DNA from: Cyathus striatus | Taxonomy: Eukaryota > Basidiomycota > Agaricomycetes > Agaricales > Nidulariaceae | Direction: 5' to 3' | Assembly (NCBI GenBank): GCA_025738555.1 | Contig: JAOVFP010000001.1 | Coordinates: 8,184,001-8,248,000, forward strand | Length of the DNA stretch: 64,000 nucleotides | Part shown: piece by piece, positions 35,091 through 48,940 of the stretch | How the letters are laid out: each line of letters opens with the position of its first letter | How positions within the stretch are numbered: position 1 is the stretch's first letter | Translations under genes and position numbers: made by a program | Notes under the pieces: generated by a model | What the model was told of the DNA's origin: nothing | Database searches by the model: none | The model's input: only the letters and a program-made list of their open reading frames with translations

Positions 35091-38000
35091 TATTATTTTT
35101 TGGTATACTTAGTTGAAAATATGTCTATAGAATGTATAAATTGTAATGTAAAATGTAGTCTATTAGAACTGGACTTGAATAATTGATGCGATGCCCCATA
35201 TATGGACAGATGTGATAAGCGTGAGTTATTTGGGTTGCGCGCGAAAATAACAGATGAGTCAGCACATGAACGCAGCGCGACGAGACTAGATTCCTGCCAT
35301 CTGGTGAATGTGGCGGCAGGAGGCAGGGTCTTCATTTGTAATTTTCGCAATTATTAGTGCATTATGGGGGTGTGTGATATGGAATAATTATACTACGTTA
35401 TATCTACATCTAAATGAACGGATCGTGCGTGTTCTACATTTCTAATAGCGATGTAGAGGATGTAAATTAATGAGGTGGAAGTGGTGCATGTAGACTGGAT
35501 TTACCTTAATTGATGGGATGTTCTATACGCTGACAGAATTGATACGCGTGGTATATTTGTTTTCCTCAATCTGAAAATAACACATGAGTCAGCACATGAA
35601 CCAGCAGCGACGAGACTAGATTCCTCTCATCTGGTGAATGTAGCGGAAGCAGGCAGGTTCTTCGTTTGTAATTTTTCGCATTTATTAGTGCATCATGTGG
35701 ATCTATAACATAGAATAATTACATTGCGAAATATCTACTTCTAACAGAATAGATCCTGTGTTTCCTACATTTATAATAGCGACGTGGATGGTCTTAATGA
35801 ATCAGGAAGAAGTGGTGCATGTAGACTGGATATCCTATGATTGATGCGATGTGCCATATGCCGACAGAAGTGATAAGCGTGGGATATTTGCGTTGCGCGT
35901 TCCGAAAATGACAGATGAGTCAGCACATGAACCCAGCGCGACGAGACTAGATTCCTGTCATCTGGTGAATGTAGCGGAAGCAGGCAAGATCTTCATGTTT
36001 AATTTGTTGTATTTATTTGTGCATTATAGGCATCTATCGTATCGAATAATTATATTATAAAATATATACATCTAACTCAACGGATCATGAGTTTCTTACA
36101 TTTCTAATAGTGAAGTAGATGATCTAAATGAATGAGGAAGAAGTGATGCATGTAGACTGGATATCCTATGATTGATGCGATGTGCCATACGCCGACAGAA
36201 GTGATAAGCGTGGGATATTTGCGTTGCGCGTTCCGAAAATGACAGATGAGTCAGCACATGAACCCAGTGCAACGAGACTAGATTCCTGTCGTCTGGTGAA
36301 TGTAGCGGAAGCAGGCAGGTTTTTCGTTTGTAATTTTTCGCATTTATTAGTGCATTATGTGGATCTATAACATAGAATAATTACATTGCGAAATATCTAC
36401 TTCTAACAGAATAGATCCTGTGTTTCCTACATTTCTAATAGCGACGTGGATGATCAAAATGAATGAGGAAGAAGTGGTGCTTGTAGACTGGATATCATAC
36501 GATTAATGGGATGTGCCATACGCCGACAGAAGTGATAAGCGTGGGATTTGCGTTGCGCATTCCGAAAATGACAGATTAGTCAGCACATGAACCCAGCGCG
36601 ACGAGACTAGATTCCTGTCATCTGGTGAATGTGGCGGAAGTAGGCAAGATGTTCATGTTTAATTTGTCGCATTTATTTGTGCATTATAGGGATCTATCAT
36701 ATGAAATAGGTATATTCTTAAATATCTACATCTATCTGTATGGACCGTGAGTTTCCTACATTTATAATAGAAAAGTAGTGGATGTAAATTAATGAGATAG
36801 AAGTGGTGCATGTAGACTGGATTTACCTTAATTGATGGGATGTGCCATAGGCAGAAAGAATTGATACGTGTGGTATATTTGTTTTCATCGATCTGAAAAT
36901 GACACATGAGTCAGCACATTAACCCAGCGCGACGAGACTAGATTCCTGTCATCTGGTGAATGTAGCTGAAGCAGGCAAGATTTTCATGTTTAATTTGTCG
37001 CATTTATTTGTGCATTATGGGCATCTATCGTATCGAATAATTATATTGTAAAATATCTACATCTAACTCAACGGATCATGTGTTTCCAACATTTCTAATA
37101 GTGAAGTACATGATCTAAATGAATGAGGAAGAAGTGGTGCATGTAGACTGGATGTCCTATGATTGATGCAATGTGCTATACGCGGACAGAAGTGATAAGC
37201 GTATGATATTTGTGTTGCACATTCCGAAAATAACACATGAGTCAGCACATGAATGCAGCGCGACGAGAGTAAATTTCTGTCATCTGGTGAATGTGGCGGA
37301 AGAAGGCAAGAACTTCACGTTTAATTTGTTGCCTTTATTTATGCATTATGGGGATCTATCATATGAAATAGGTATATTCTGAAATATCAACATCTATCAG
37401 TATGGACCGTGAATTTCCTACATTTATAATAGAAAAGTAGTGGATGTAAATTAATAAGATAGAAGTGGTGATCATGTGTTTCCTACATTTCTAATAGCGA
37501 CGTGGATGATCAAAATAAATGAGGAAGAAGTGGTGCATGTAGACTGGATATCCTATGATTGATGCGATGTGCCATACGCCGACAGAAGTGATAAGCGTGG
37601 GATATTTGCGTTTCGCGTTCCGAAAATGTCAGATGAGTCAGCACATGAACCCAGTGCGACGAGACTAGATTCCTGTCATCTGGTGAATGTAGCGGAAGCA
37701 GGCAAGATTTTCATGTTTAATTTATTGCATTCATTCGTGCATTATGGGGATCCATCATATGAAATAGGTATGTTCTGAAATATCTACATATATATATATA
37801 GACTGCTTTTTCTACATTTCTATTAGCGAAGCAGAGGATGTAATATAATGAGGAAGAAGTGGTGCATGTAGACTGGATTTACTTTAATTGATGGGATGTG
37901 CCATAGGCGGACAGAAGTGATAGGCGTGGGATATTTGTTTTCCGCGTTCTGAAAATGACACATGAGTCGGCACATGAACGCAGCGCGATGAGACTGGATT

Positions 38001-41000
38001 CCTGTCATCTGGTGAATGTGGCGGAAGTAGGCAAGAGTTTCATTTTTAATTTTTGCATTTTTTCGTGCATTATGGGGATCTGTCATATGAAATAGGTATT
38101 TTGTGAAATATCTACATCTATCTGAATGGATCGTACAACTCCTACATTTCTAATAGTGAAGTTGAGGATGTAAATTAATGAGGTAGAAGTGGTGCATGTA
38201 GACTGGATTTACCTTAAATGATGGGACGTGCCATAGGCGGACAGAAGTGATAGGCGTGGGATATTTGTTTTCCGCGTTCTGAAAATGACACAAGAGTCAG
38301 CACATGAACGCAGCGCGACGAGACTAGATTCCTGTCATTTGGTGAATGTGGTGGAAGGAGACAAGTTCTTCATTTGTAATTTTTCGCATTTATTGTTGCA
38401 TTATGAGTATGTATAATATCGAAAAATTATACAATGTTATATCTACATCTAATGAACGGATCGTGCGTGTTCTACATTTCTAATAGCGATGTAGAGGATG
38501 TAAATTAATGAGGTGGAAGTGGTGCATGTAGACTGGATATCCTATGAATGATGGAATGTTCCATACGCGGACAGAAGTGATAAGCATGGGATATTTGTGT
38601 TGCGCATTCAAAAAATAACAGATGAGTCAGCACATGAACACAGCGCGACGAGACTAGATTCCTGCCATCTGGTGAATGTGGCGGCAGGAGGCAGGGTCTT
38701 CATTTGTAATTTTCGCAATTATTAGTGCATTATGGGGATGTATAATATGGAATAATTATACTATGTTATATCTACATCTAAATGAACGGATCGTGCGTGT
38801 TCTACATTTCTAATAGCGATGTAGAGGATGTAAATTAATGAGGTGGAAGTGGTGCATGTAGACTGGATTTACCTTAATTGATGGGATGTTCCATACGCTG
38901 ACAGAATTGATACGCGTGGTATATTTGTTTTCCTCAATCTGAAAATAACACATGAGTCAGCACATGAACCCAGCGCGACGAGACTAGATTCCTCTCATCT
39001 GGTGAATGTAGCGGAAGCAGGCAGGTTATTCGTTGTAATTTTTCGCATTTATTGGTGCATTATGTGGATCTATAACATAGAATAATTACATTGCGAAATA
39101 TCTACTTCTAACAGAATAGATCCTGTGTTTCCTACATTTATGACGGCGACGTGGATGATCTTAATGAATCAGGAAGAAGTGGTGCATGTAGACTGGATAT
39201 CCTATGATTGATGCGATGTGCCATATGCCGACAGAAGTGATAAGCGTGAGATATTTGTGTTGCGCGTTCCGAAATGACAGATGAGTCAGCACATGAACCC
39301 AGCGCGACGAGACTAGATTCCTGTCATCTGGTGAATGTAGCAGAAGGAAGCAGGTTCTTCGTTTGTAATTTTTTGCATTTATTAGTGCATTATGGGGATC
39401 TATCATATCGAATAATTATATTGTGAAATATCTACATGTAATAGTGAAGTTTGTGATCTAATGAATGAGGTAAAAGTCATTTCTAATAGCGACATAGGTG
39501 ATCTAAATAAATGAGGAAGAAGTGGTGCATGTAGACTGGATATCCTATGATTGATGCGATATGCCATATGCCGACAGATGAGATAAGAGTGTGATATTTG
39601 TTTTGCGCATTTCATAAATGACACATGAGTCAGCACATGAACGCTGCGTGATGAGACTAGATTCCTGTCATCTGGTGAATGTAGCGGAAGCAGGCAAGAT
39701 CTTCATTTGTAATTTTTTTGCATTTATTAGTGCATTATGAGGATGTATAATATGGAATAATTATATTATGTTATATCTACATCTAACTGAATGGATCGTG
39801 CGTGTTCTACATTTCTAATAGCGATTTAGAGGATGTAAATTAATGTGGTAGAAGTGGTGCATGTAGACTGCATATCTTATGATTGATGCGATGTGCCATA
39901 CACGAACGGAAGTGATAAGCGTGGGATATTTGTGTTGTGCATTCCGAAAATAACAGATGGGTCAGAACAGGAACCCAGCGCGACGAGACTAGATTCCTGT
40001 CATCTGGTTAATGTGGCAGCAGGACGCAGGATCTTCATTTGTAATTTTCACAATTATTAGTGCATTATGAGGATCTATCATATCAAATAATTATATTGTG
40101 AAATATTTACATCTAACTAGGTGTATCGTGCGTTTCCGACATTTCTAATAGCGAAGTCGATAATCTAAATGAATGAGGTAGAAGTAGTGCATGTAGACTG
40201 GATATCTTATTATTGATGGGATGTGCCATACGCGGAGATGTGATAAGCGTGGGATATTTGTTTTGCGCATTCGGAAAATGACGCATGAGTCAGAACATGT
40301 ACACAGCGCGATGAGACTAGATTCCTGTCATCTGGTGAATGTAGCGGAAGGAGGCAGGATGTTCATTTGTAATTTTTCGCATTTATTAGTGCATTATGGG
40401 CATCTATCGTATCGAATAATTATAGTGTGAAATATCTACATCTAACTCAACGGATCATGTGTTTCCTACATTTCTAATAGTGAAGTAGATGATTTAAATG
40501 AATGAGGATGTGGTGCATGTAGAGTAGATATCCTATGATTGATGCGATGTGCTATACGCCGACAGAAGTGATAAGCGTGGGATATTCGTGTTGCGCATTC
40601 CGAAAATAACACATGAATCAGCACATGAATGCAGCGCGACGAGACTAGATTCATGTCATCTGGTGAATGTGGCGGAAGTAGGCAAGATGTTCATGTTTAA
40701 TTTGTCGCATTTATTTGTGCATTATAGGGATCTATCATATGAAATAGGTATATTCTGAAATATCTACATCTATCTGTATGGACCGTGAATTTCCTACATT
40801 TATAATAGAAAAGTAGTGGATGTAAATTAATGAGATAGAAGTGGTGCATGTAGACTGGATTTACCTTAATTGATGGGATGTGCCATAGGCAGAAAGAATT
40901 GATACACGTGGTATATTTGTTTTCATCGATCTGAAAATGACACATGAGTCAGCACATGAACCCAGCGCGACGAGACTAGATTCCTGTCGTCTGGTGAATG

Positions 41001-42110
41001 TAGCGGAAGCAGGCACGATCTTCATGTTTAATTTGTCGCATTTATTTGTACATTATGGGCAGCTATCGTATCGAATAATTATATTGCGAAATATCTACAT
41101 CTAACTCAACGGATCATGTGTTTCCTACATTTCTAATAGTGAAGTAGATGATCTAAATGAATGAGGAAGAAGTGGTGCATGTAGACTGGATATCCTATGA
41201 TCGATGGGATGTGCTATACGCGGACAGATGTGATAAGCGTGTGATATTTGTGTTGCGTGTTCCGAAAATAACACATGAGTCAGCACATGAATGCAGCGCG
41301 ACGAGACTAGATTCCTGTCATCTGGTGAATGTGGCCGAAGGAGACAAGATCTTAATTTTTTAATTTTCGCATTTTTCAGAGCATTATGACGATCTATCAT
41401 ATAATATCATTATATTGTGGAGTATCTGCATCTAACTTAATGGATGGTGCGTGTTCTACATCTCCAATTGCAAGGTAGAGGATGTAAATTAATAAGGTAG
41501 AAGTGGTGCATGTAGACTGGATAACCTAAGATTGATGGGATGTGCCATACGCGGACAGATTTGATAAGCGTCGGATATTTGTTTTGGTGTTCTGAAAATC
41601 ACAGATGAGTCAGCACATGAGCAGGGCGCAATAAGACTAGATTCCTGTCATCAGGATAATGTAGCGGAAGGAGGCAGGATCTTCGTTTGTCATTTTTCGC
41701 ATTTATTAGTGAACTATGGATATCTATCACATGGAACAATTATGTTGTGAAATATCTACATGTAACTGAATGGAACGTGCATTTCCTACATTTCTAATAG
41801 CGAAGTAGAGGCTTTAAATTAACGAGGAAGAAGTGGTGCATGTAAACTGTATATCCTATGATTGATGGGATGTGCCATGCGCGAACAGATGGGATAATCG
41901 TGGGATATTTGTTTTGCGCATTCCGAAAATGACACATATGTGAGCACATGAACGCAGCGCGACGAGACTAGATTCCTCTCATGTGGTGAATGCGGCAGAA
42001 GAAGGTAAGGTCTTAATTTTCACTTTTCGTATTTATTATTGCATAATGGGGATCTATCATATAGATTACATATATTGTGAAATATTTATAGTGTGATGAT
42101 TCCCGTGTTA
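35091..42110 (+). repeat. 331-bp satellite array, left arm
   Basis: About 21 tandem units with a period of 331 bp (for example 35,851 to 36,182), some truncated or shortened (near 37,470 and 39,440). Marker words in each unit are GTGGTGCATGTAGACTGGAT, CAGCACATGAA, GCGACGAGACTAGATTCCTG and CATCTGGTGAATGT. Many units keep a 60-75-codon open frame from the same position, but frame length and content vary and no initiation or splice context supports it. Confidence 0.85.
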
Positions 42111-42367
42111 TTTTTATCTTGAGCATTCAGAGAACAACAGATTTCTAATGCCTTTGCCAATCATGTACAAATAACGCTCATTTGCTGAGGTATCGCTCGC
42201 CGACACTCCAACATTTATTAGGGCGTCGTTCTGCTTTATCTTAAGCAATAATTATAGAGATAATGTTTGTGATAGCGAACTACGTGATTACTTATTCCAG
42301 CAATTTCAAGAAATACATTATTTGTCATTTATTTTATATTACATCTATTGTTCGTTCTGCGTATCAA

Positions 42368-43467
42368 TCATATTTTTAAATAATGTATGTCGTAATCTTC
42401 CTGCCTCCAAACTACCTTCCAGTCCGGCTTCGATGTGCTCCATTCTTCGTACATTCCATCGTAATCAAAACGAACCCCTGTCAGCTTCTTACCCACTTCA
42501 TTCAAGTTGTATTCTCCTCTTGAAGACGGCAACCATCCATTAACACCACTGGACCGTATTCTGTACCAGCCAGAGATATCTTCTTCGGTAGATGGGACTT
42601 CCTGTTCGACATTGGTGCTGGATGCCGGAGGTGGCGTTGGCGGAGTCTTTTGGGTTACGAGGTCCTCCCAAAACCTTTCCAACATTGGGGGCGCAGGAAA
42701 TTCGGACGCCAATTGTTGTGCTTCATTGCTCCACTGCAAGTATTGGTCAACATCATATGTGTCGTCGACCAGACCATACATCTGAAGTATTTCCTTATCA
42801 AACAACCCTATGATGTGCGAGTCGAGGGCCGGAACTACAATTTTTAGAATAAAGAGCGCATAGCGCGCATATTCAAAATTGAGGTACAGATACCGCGCTA
42901 CAACGGGAGGATTACCATACTCCAGTAGTATGGACATATCTGCATAATTGGTGTTAATTCAATTCGTAATCTATTATAATATATTCTTACTTTCGTGGAT
43001 AATGTCGCGGCTCATGACAGGAAGGAGGGCGAGTTTTGGATGACTTCCTATCCCATGACAGTTCTGTATTCCTTCAATACTGCATCGAGAACAGTTAGGG
43101 GGGCCGTGGACGAAGTCAATTGTACAGGTCTCCTCTACCAGAACGTGAAAGTAGACTTAGTATAATCAGCATTTAATTGACTCGATTGACATACCTGCTT
43201 GAAGCATTTATCGCACGCATTCCTCCTCGTGTACTCTCTCAGTTCATTAACTATATTTTTCAGCGTACGCCAGACGGGAGTCACGCCTTGCCCCAAATTG
43301 GAGTACGGCTGCACATAGGGTCCCTAATGATCAACCAGTTAGACAAGACGCGCTCCGAGAATAAGGCTCACTTGAATGGTGTTGAGAATGAAGCTCCGGA
43401 GTGGCCCTTTCTTCATGCCGACCGCATAAAAATATTGAGGGACCTTGGTGGAGATAGTTTCCTGCAT
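42368..43467 (-). CDS. Cysteine-cluster protein, copy 1
   Basis: Unrecognised family, three members in this element. Exons 43467-43372, 43323-43195, 43132-42991 and 42939-42368 join in phase to 312 residues (introns 48, 62 and 51 bp). N terminus: FYAVGMKKGPLRSFILNT. Then comes a six-cysteine cluster, CDKCFKQETC then CSRCSIEGIQNC, with spacing like a zinc-binding module. A helical middle follows (FEYARYALFILKIVVPAL), then an Asp-rich start of the C-terminal domain (DDTYDVDQYLQW), a Pro/Ser linker, and a conserved end, EWSTSKPDWKVVWRQEDYD. The intact frame over four exons and the matching exon pattern in copy 3 argue that it is a real gene. It has no signal peptide or clear membrane segment. 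Function unknown; DNA or protein binding is a guess from the cysteines. Confidence 0.75.
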
Positions 43468-43499
43468 GCTGGCGAGACTGGAAGTAGATACTGAGAGAG

Positions 43500-43735
43500 G
43501 GTGGGTTGGTGTAGGGAGATAGTGAGTCGGGAAGTGACGAGGACGAGTGTTTTAAGAGGATGGGTTGGTGTACGGAGGAAGGAATAGAGAGCAGGGAAGT
43601 TACGAGGACGAGTGTTTTGATGTGCAACTGAGCTGGATATGTCCGTGTTTCAGGGATACGAGTTAAAACACTACGGCTCACCAAAGATGTGCCTAAATTC
43701 AAGTTTTCCTTGTTTTCCTCTAGCCTATTAGTATC
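43500..43735 (-). promoter_or_regulatory. Shared upstream motif of the paired genes
   Basis: Read on the minus strand, the block around 43,610-43,675 contains ATCCCTGAAACACGGACATA followed by TCCAGCTCAGTTG and AAAACACTCGTC. The same words in the same order lie upstream of copy 3 at 56,177-56,230. A 60-bp tandem duplication (GGGTTGGTGTA at 43,502 and 43,562) lies between this motif and the start codon. Likely promoter of the family. Confidence 0.55.
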
Positions 43736-43980
43736 ACCGAGACATGTAATGTGAGACGATGCCGGATATAGATTATCTATTTTAAGTAATTCTAACGGGA
43801 CCAGATAAAGACCAGTATAGTAATAGCTCCGATGGGGCTTGTTTCGTCGTATCTATGTGTTCTCCATTTGAAGTCGTCGCATCCACAGAGAAAACTGCCC
43901 TTCATTTGCCGCTGTAACGACAAAAGGAAGCAAAGATAGCTGTACTATGGTGACAAAGTGTCAAACATTATTTTCTACAT

Positions 43981-44866
43981 TTAATACACGCCGCTATCGA
44001 AACTAAAATCCACTAATCGTAGTCCTTTGTTGTGTATACATTCAAACAACATCCTTCTATAAGTTAGTACCTCTTCTTTAGGTGGCAACCATTGAAGAGC
44101 TTTACGTGCCGTCCATCCTATGTAGTCATATCCTTCGGGATCGTCATCGGGTAGAATTAATTTATTTGCCAGAAGGACTGATACCGGGAGTTGCTGCAAT
44201 CGTCGAAGAGAAGGAACAACTTCCTCAATGAGGTAATATATATATCGATAGAACTCTGCCCACCGATACCGATCAGCGTACCGGTGGCTTGCATAGGGTT
44301 GTAGGCAAAAAGTATACAATTCGCATCTTAAAAATTTTCTTAGTTATGAAAGTTAAAATAAATGGTGTGTCGAATGAAGACTTACTGTTATTTGTTACTT
44401 CGATTGCGTGACGAGGCAAAATGTGTAGAGGTGGAACTTTAAAGATATTAGCCATCTCGGCTGGAAATTTGCAATTGATTCGATGTTCTATTTCACATTG
44501 ATAACAATATGTATATGGATGCTCGAAGTCAAACCGACAGAAATTATTTGAAGCGATGCATGTCCGACAACGCCGTGAACGATGGAAGCGTATGAAGAAT
44601 TTTAGCAATTTATCGACGATCCAGAACGGCGACAATTGTATCACCCTTGGTGGGCGGAACTCGGTCAAATGCTAGACGGAAATTAGCGTATGTAAACGGA
44701 GGGGATTGAGAGATCTTACCCTTGTCGTGTACAAGGTAAAAAGTTGGAGGCGTGGGAAATCAACGTCGAAGTCGATGTAATTTCGGGAATCGTTTTCATC
44801 AGAAGTAAGGTACCAAGGCATGCTCAAGAGTAGATGGAATGGAGAATGGTCAGTGCAGCCCTTCAA
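43981..44866 (-). CDS. Cysteine-cluster protein, copy 2 (possible frameshift)
   Basis: A diverged relative of copies 1 and 3 in the element core. Exon 1 (from 44866, or the inner Met at 44821) reads MPWYLTSDENDSRNYIDFD. A 47-bp intron leads to an exon with the cysteine cluster CRTCIASNNFC then CYQCEIEHRINCKFP. The last exon has RWAEFYRYIYYLIEEVVPSL and DDPEGYDYIGWTARKALQWL, matching the YARYALFILKIVVPAL and YDVDQYLQW regions of copy 1. Across the second intron (GTAAGT donor near 44,388) the phases do not match with either visible acceptor, so a one-base frameshift or a different splice is needed. It also lacks the terminal WKVVW block. It may be a pseudogene or a shorter divergent family member. 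Confidence 0.5.
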
Positions 44867-45138
44867 TTTATATCGTTTTTTATATTCATGCGGAACAGTT
44901 CACCATTTTCCCTCGAGGTAAGTCAATCTGAATATAGTTATCGGAGAATTTTAAGGAACGTATTAAGTCCACACATCGAGCATATTGCAAACATCCATAA
45001 TGGGACATAGACATCAACAAATCGAAACATGAATTCTATTTTGGGTCAACGGACATACATCCACACATGCGTTGCCATGCACACTACACAGGGTCCTTCT
45101 GCAGACAAATAGGGAAGCAAGCTCCCCCAATTATTAAA

Positions 45139-48028
45139 CTAAATTATACCCATCCTTTCTTCGACAGACATGCGATCATAGGAATCTACATCTATAGACA
45201 TGAGTACAAACCGCTGTGTGCGGTTGCTCCTAGCTGCAAGTTCGTTCAGACGTGTGATATTGCGAGTTACCATCGTCATGCGCCTCCTCTCCTCATCCTG
45301 ATCAATCGTAATCTCCACGTCTCCTGTGAAGTAATCATTAGCCGTGAGCAAGGTTTCCCTTGAGATGTTCTGCGCGATCATATCTCGCGTCCGAGGAGTC
45401 ACAATGTCTTTCCAGGAAAAATCTTCGGTAACTACCGTACCTGTACTGACTTCAGTATATCAGAGGGAGGTAACCCAAATAATTAACATACCTTCAACGA
45501 GCCCAGAGACATTCCAAGAATGATACCATTGCAGCTCGCGTATGGCTGTTTCCACGAGGCATCCACAGTTGAGGGTGTCAGAATTTTTAAGATTGTACAG
45601 TATCCTACGGGAATCTTCCGCGCTCCGCTTCGAATCATTTTGACCCTTAACGGTATTCTTTGCCCCTGGAACCCCAAGAATGAGAAAATTTGAGCTATTT
45701 TCTTCTCCATTCCGTTTGGTAGCCTTAGATCTACGATGCGACAGGCAGATCGTATTGTTAACATTCGTAGCGAACGCCTCTAGGGCTAGAATTCGGTCGG
45801 AATATACAGTAGCGGGCAGTTGCGGCAGTCCGGGCAGTTGCGACAGTCCTTCTTCCCTTTTTGCTGTCGCTAAATGTCGAGTGCTTGAGGAAAGTATGTT
45901 TGGGCCGTCGTCAATGAACTGCTTTAGCTCAGCTATCGTTAAATATTAGAACAATATATAATATCAAACAAAAAGCAGAAACATACTAAAGCTACCCTTC
46001 AAATCGGTTGGTGCTGTATTGACAAATGTCGATCTATTTTTAGAATACCCAGTCTCATAAGAGTATGGGATTGGATCACGATTTCCATCGTTCCGTGGGG
46101 CTACGTTGTATGTTAATACAGGTTTCTGTGGGTGCAATATCTTATCACACATACGGATGTAAAGCCCTTCTTCGGAAAAATATTTGTGACTTGTAGCTTT
46201 TAATTTTGCTAAGGCATCCGGGATATAATTAGATGCTAATGTTTGACGAACTTTGGGAACGTCGCCTTCCCGGAAGATTGACCCAGCGATTGGATCAGTA
46301 GCGATAGATAGTAGTGGTAGGAGCAGTGGCGGGTGGAATAGTGCTATGAACATCAAGGTCTATTCAATATACGTCAGTATGAGTTCAACATAGCGCTAGG
46401 AAGAAACTTGCCCATGGCTGCTCCCGGCCCAGTGTTAGCAGCAATAGCAGTAGGCGGAAAATTATTTTCTGCTTCGCTATCACTGACGAGGTCCTTGCCT
46501 ATATCTGCATCCGATGTGGTGGTGGTAGGCAGTTCTTTATTGCCTCCTTCACTATCAGCGTCAAGGTCTATTTAATATATGTCAGTATAAGTTAAACATA
46601 GCGCTAAGAAGATACTTGCCCATGGCTGCTCCCGACCCAGTGTTAGCAGCAATAGCAGTAGGCGGAAAATTATTTTCTGCTTCGCTATCACTGACGAGGT
46701 CCTTGCCTATATCTGCATCCGATGTGGTGGTGGTAGGCAGTTCTTTATTGCCTCCTTCACTATCAGCATCAAGGTCTATTTAATATATGTCAGTATAAGT
46801 TAAACATAGCGCTAAGAAGATACTTGCCCATGGCTGCTCCCGACCCAGTGTTAGCAGCAATAGCAGTAGGCGGAAAATTATTTTCTGCTTCACTATCACT
46901 GACGAGGTCCTTGCCTATATCTGCATCTGATGTGGTGGCGGTAGGCAGTTCTTTATTGCCTCCTTCACTATCAGCGTCAAGGTCTATTTAATATACGTCA
47001 GTATAAGTTAAACATAGTGCTAAGAAGATACTTGCCCATGGCTGCTCCCGACCCAGCGTTAGCAGCAATAGCAGTAGGCGGAAAATTATTTTCTGCTTCG
47101 CTATCACTGACGAGGTCCTTGCCTATATCTGCATCTGATGTGGTGGCGGTAGGCAGTTCTTTATTGCCTCCTTCACTATCAGCGTCAAGGTCTATTTAAT
47201 ATACGTCAGTATAAGTTAAACATAGCGCTAAGAAGATACTTGCCCATGGCTGCTCCCGACCCAGCGTTAGCAGCAATAGCGGTAGGCGGAAAATTATTTT
47301 CTGCTTCGCTATCAATGATGAGATCCTTGCCTATATCTGCGTCCGATGCAGTAGTGGTAGGCAGTTCCTTACTGCTTCCTTCGCTATCAACGTCAAGGTC
47401 TATTTAATATAGGTTAATATAATTTTAATGCAGCACTAGGAAGAAACTTGCCCATGGCTACTTCCGACGCAGCATTAGGAGGAGTAGCGGTAGGCAGCTC
47501 GTCATTTCCTCCTTCGCTATTAACGTCAAGGCCCTTGCCCATATCCTTGCCCATTTCTTCATCTGATGCGATGTTAAGACCAGTAGCGATAGGCACCACG
47601 CTATTGCCTCCTTCGCTAACAACATCAAGACCAGAAGACGTTGTAATTACTTTGGTCAGTATTGACATGACCGAGGATTTTCCCGGGGGATCCTAATATC
47701 ATTTTTCATTATTAAATAAATGTATGGATAAAAAGACGCTTACAACCACCGGATATAATGGAGGAAGGTAAGAAACCTCAGGAAATGGGGAAATAAGGCA
47801 AATGGAACATATATTTAGATAACGACGTACATTTGGAGATGAAGCTGGCTTTGTCGTGTCTCCCCCAGGGTTTTGTTCCGTGACTGGAGTCGATAAATTT
47901 TGTTTCTTAGTTATCTTGCGCTTGGAAAGACTAGTGGAAGGCTGAGATGAGGTATTCTGCAATCTAGACGACCGTCTGATGTTCGTGGGATGGGGAGTGG
48001 CCGGAGGAGTGGAGGACGACTTTGCCAT
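45139..48028 (-). CDS. 780-residue unknown protein with tandem repeated exons
   Basis: Unrecognised. Eleven exons join in phase: 48028-47831, 47776-47744 (33-bp microexon), 47692-47452, five exons of 156 bp each, 46343-45996, 45932-45492 and 45440-45139. Residues 1-66 are basic and Ser/Thr/Pro-rich (RRSSRLQNTS; SKRKITKKQN). Residues 158-417 are five 52-residue acidic repeats containing SDADIGKDLVSDSEAENNF; a diverged unit precedes them. Residues 418-780 are a unique domain (VRQTLASNYIPDALAKLKA, YSDRILALEAFATNVNNT, LNCGCLVETAIRELQWYHSW), ending FVLMSIDVDSYDRMSVEER. The introns after the diverged unit and after each repeat fit phase only if they are GC-AG. The intron before 46343 needs an acceptor 16 bp beyond the usual one; that choice restores the frame. 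No signal peptide or membrane segment is clear. Possibly a nuclear or structural element protein (inference only). Confidence 0.65.
46412..47399 (-). repeat. Five-fold tandem exon-intron repeat
   Basis: Exons at 47399-47244, 47191-47036, 46983-46828, 46775-46620 and 46567-46412 are each exactly 156 bp, separated by 52-bp introns, a 208-bp period. Exons and introns are nearly identical, so duplication was recent. Each exon begins and ends in phase 1, so copy number can change without breaking the frame. Confidence 0.85.
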
Positions 48029-48940
48029 GTTCCGCAACTTTGGAAATCTGGCGATAGAAAACCACCTCTGAATATAACTAAAATTTGATATATCATCATA
48101 ATTGCTAGGATGTTACCTAAGCCTGTGGATTTTCTGGCGTCGAACTACGAAACACGAGTTTTGCAGATACACCGGGGTATGTTCCGCCAAGCATATTGTT
48201 TGAATACCGAATATCCGATCTAACATTTGAGATCATAAATGAGTTGAATTTATCTAACTGGAGATAATGTTGAAAGGTCAATTTGTTTTAAAACCCCTAC
48301 CGAGGAGATAATGGAGAAAGGAATTTTTTGATATATTTTAGAAGACCACCACATAGCCATAAACCCTGTTTACTAACTTGGAAAGTCCGCCCGTGGGTCG
48401 CTGATGGATACTATTCCATTCAACGTTACTATCATGATCAGGGTGTTGCAAACTTGTTTGGAAACCCCTTCGGATTTCGTCATTATTGCCCGCATCCACT
48501 TCATATTTTACACACCGATAGGTATACATCTGAAATATATTGCTTACAAATTATATGAGAATATACTTACTGCTCAAAATTGTATGAAGCACATAGTGTG
48601 GCATAGTCCAAAATCAGCGGCGATGGGATTTGTAAACAAATCACGGCATTGTCCGCTGGCTTCAGTTCGTCGTCCCTTTGATAGTGATGGATCTTCAAGC
48701 GGAGATCGGGATTCAACGCGTCTCAAGAATAGATGTCACGCTCTGCATCTTCAAACGGAATATCTTCACTTCTTCCTACTCAGTTTCCATTCTGTCTTTC
48801 GTACCACGATCTGTCATATATTAATATCATGTTTTCTAAGTTATATTTCTTTAGAGTAGATGTTAGAAGCGAAACAGTACAATTTTTACATTTGCAAGAC
48901 ATAAATTGTGTTCTGTATTTATGAAAAATGGAAATATCCT
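48029..48940. other. Spacer upstream of the 780-residue gene
   Basis: Presumably holds the promoter of the leftward gene ending at 45139. No gene was recognised; the plus-strand frame 48,404-48,859 has no support. Confidence 0.3.

Noticed and set aside
35851..36370. Recurring 60-75-codon frames in the 331-bp satellite units, beginning MPYADRSDKR, as a repeated small gene
   Set aside because: They recur because the units are copies. Many units carry stops or shifts in the same place, no splice or start context is conserved, and residue changes look random.
45964..46356. Using the standard acceptor before the unique domain of the 780-residue protein
   Set aside because: It leads to an in-frame TGA after about 20 codons. 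The AG 16 bp further on restores a frame that joins all later exons in phase, so the gene was kept as intact.
46412..47452. The tandem exon array as a CRISPR-like or non-coding satellite
   Set aside because: Units are exactly 156 plus 52 bp, phase-symmetric, and read through to a unique domain on one side and an N-terminal exon on the other.
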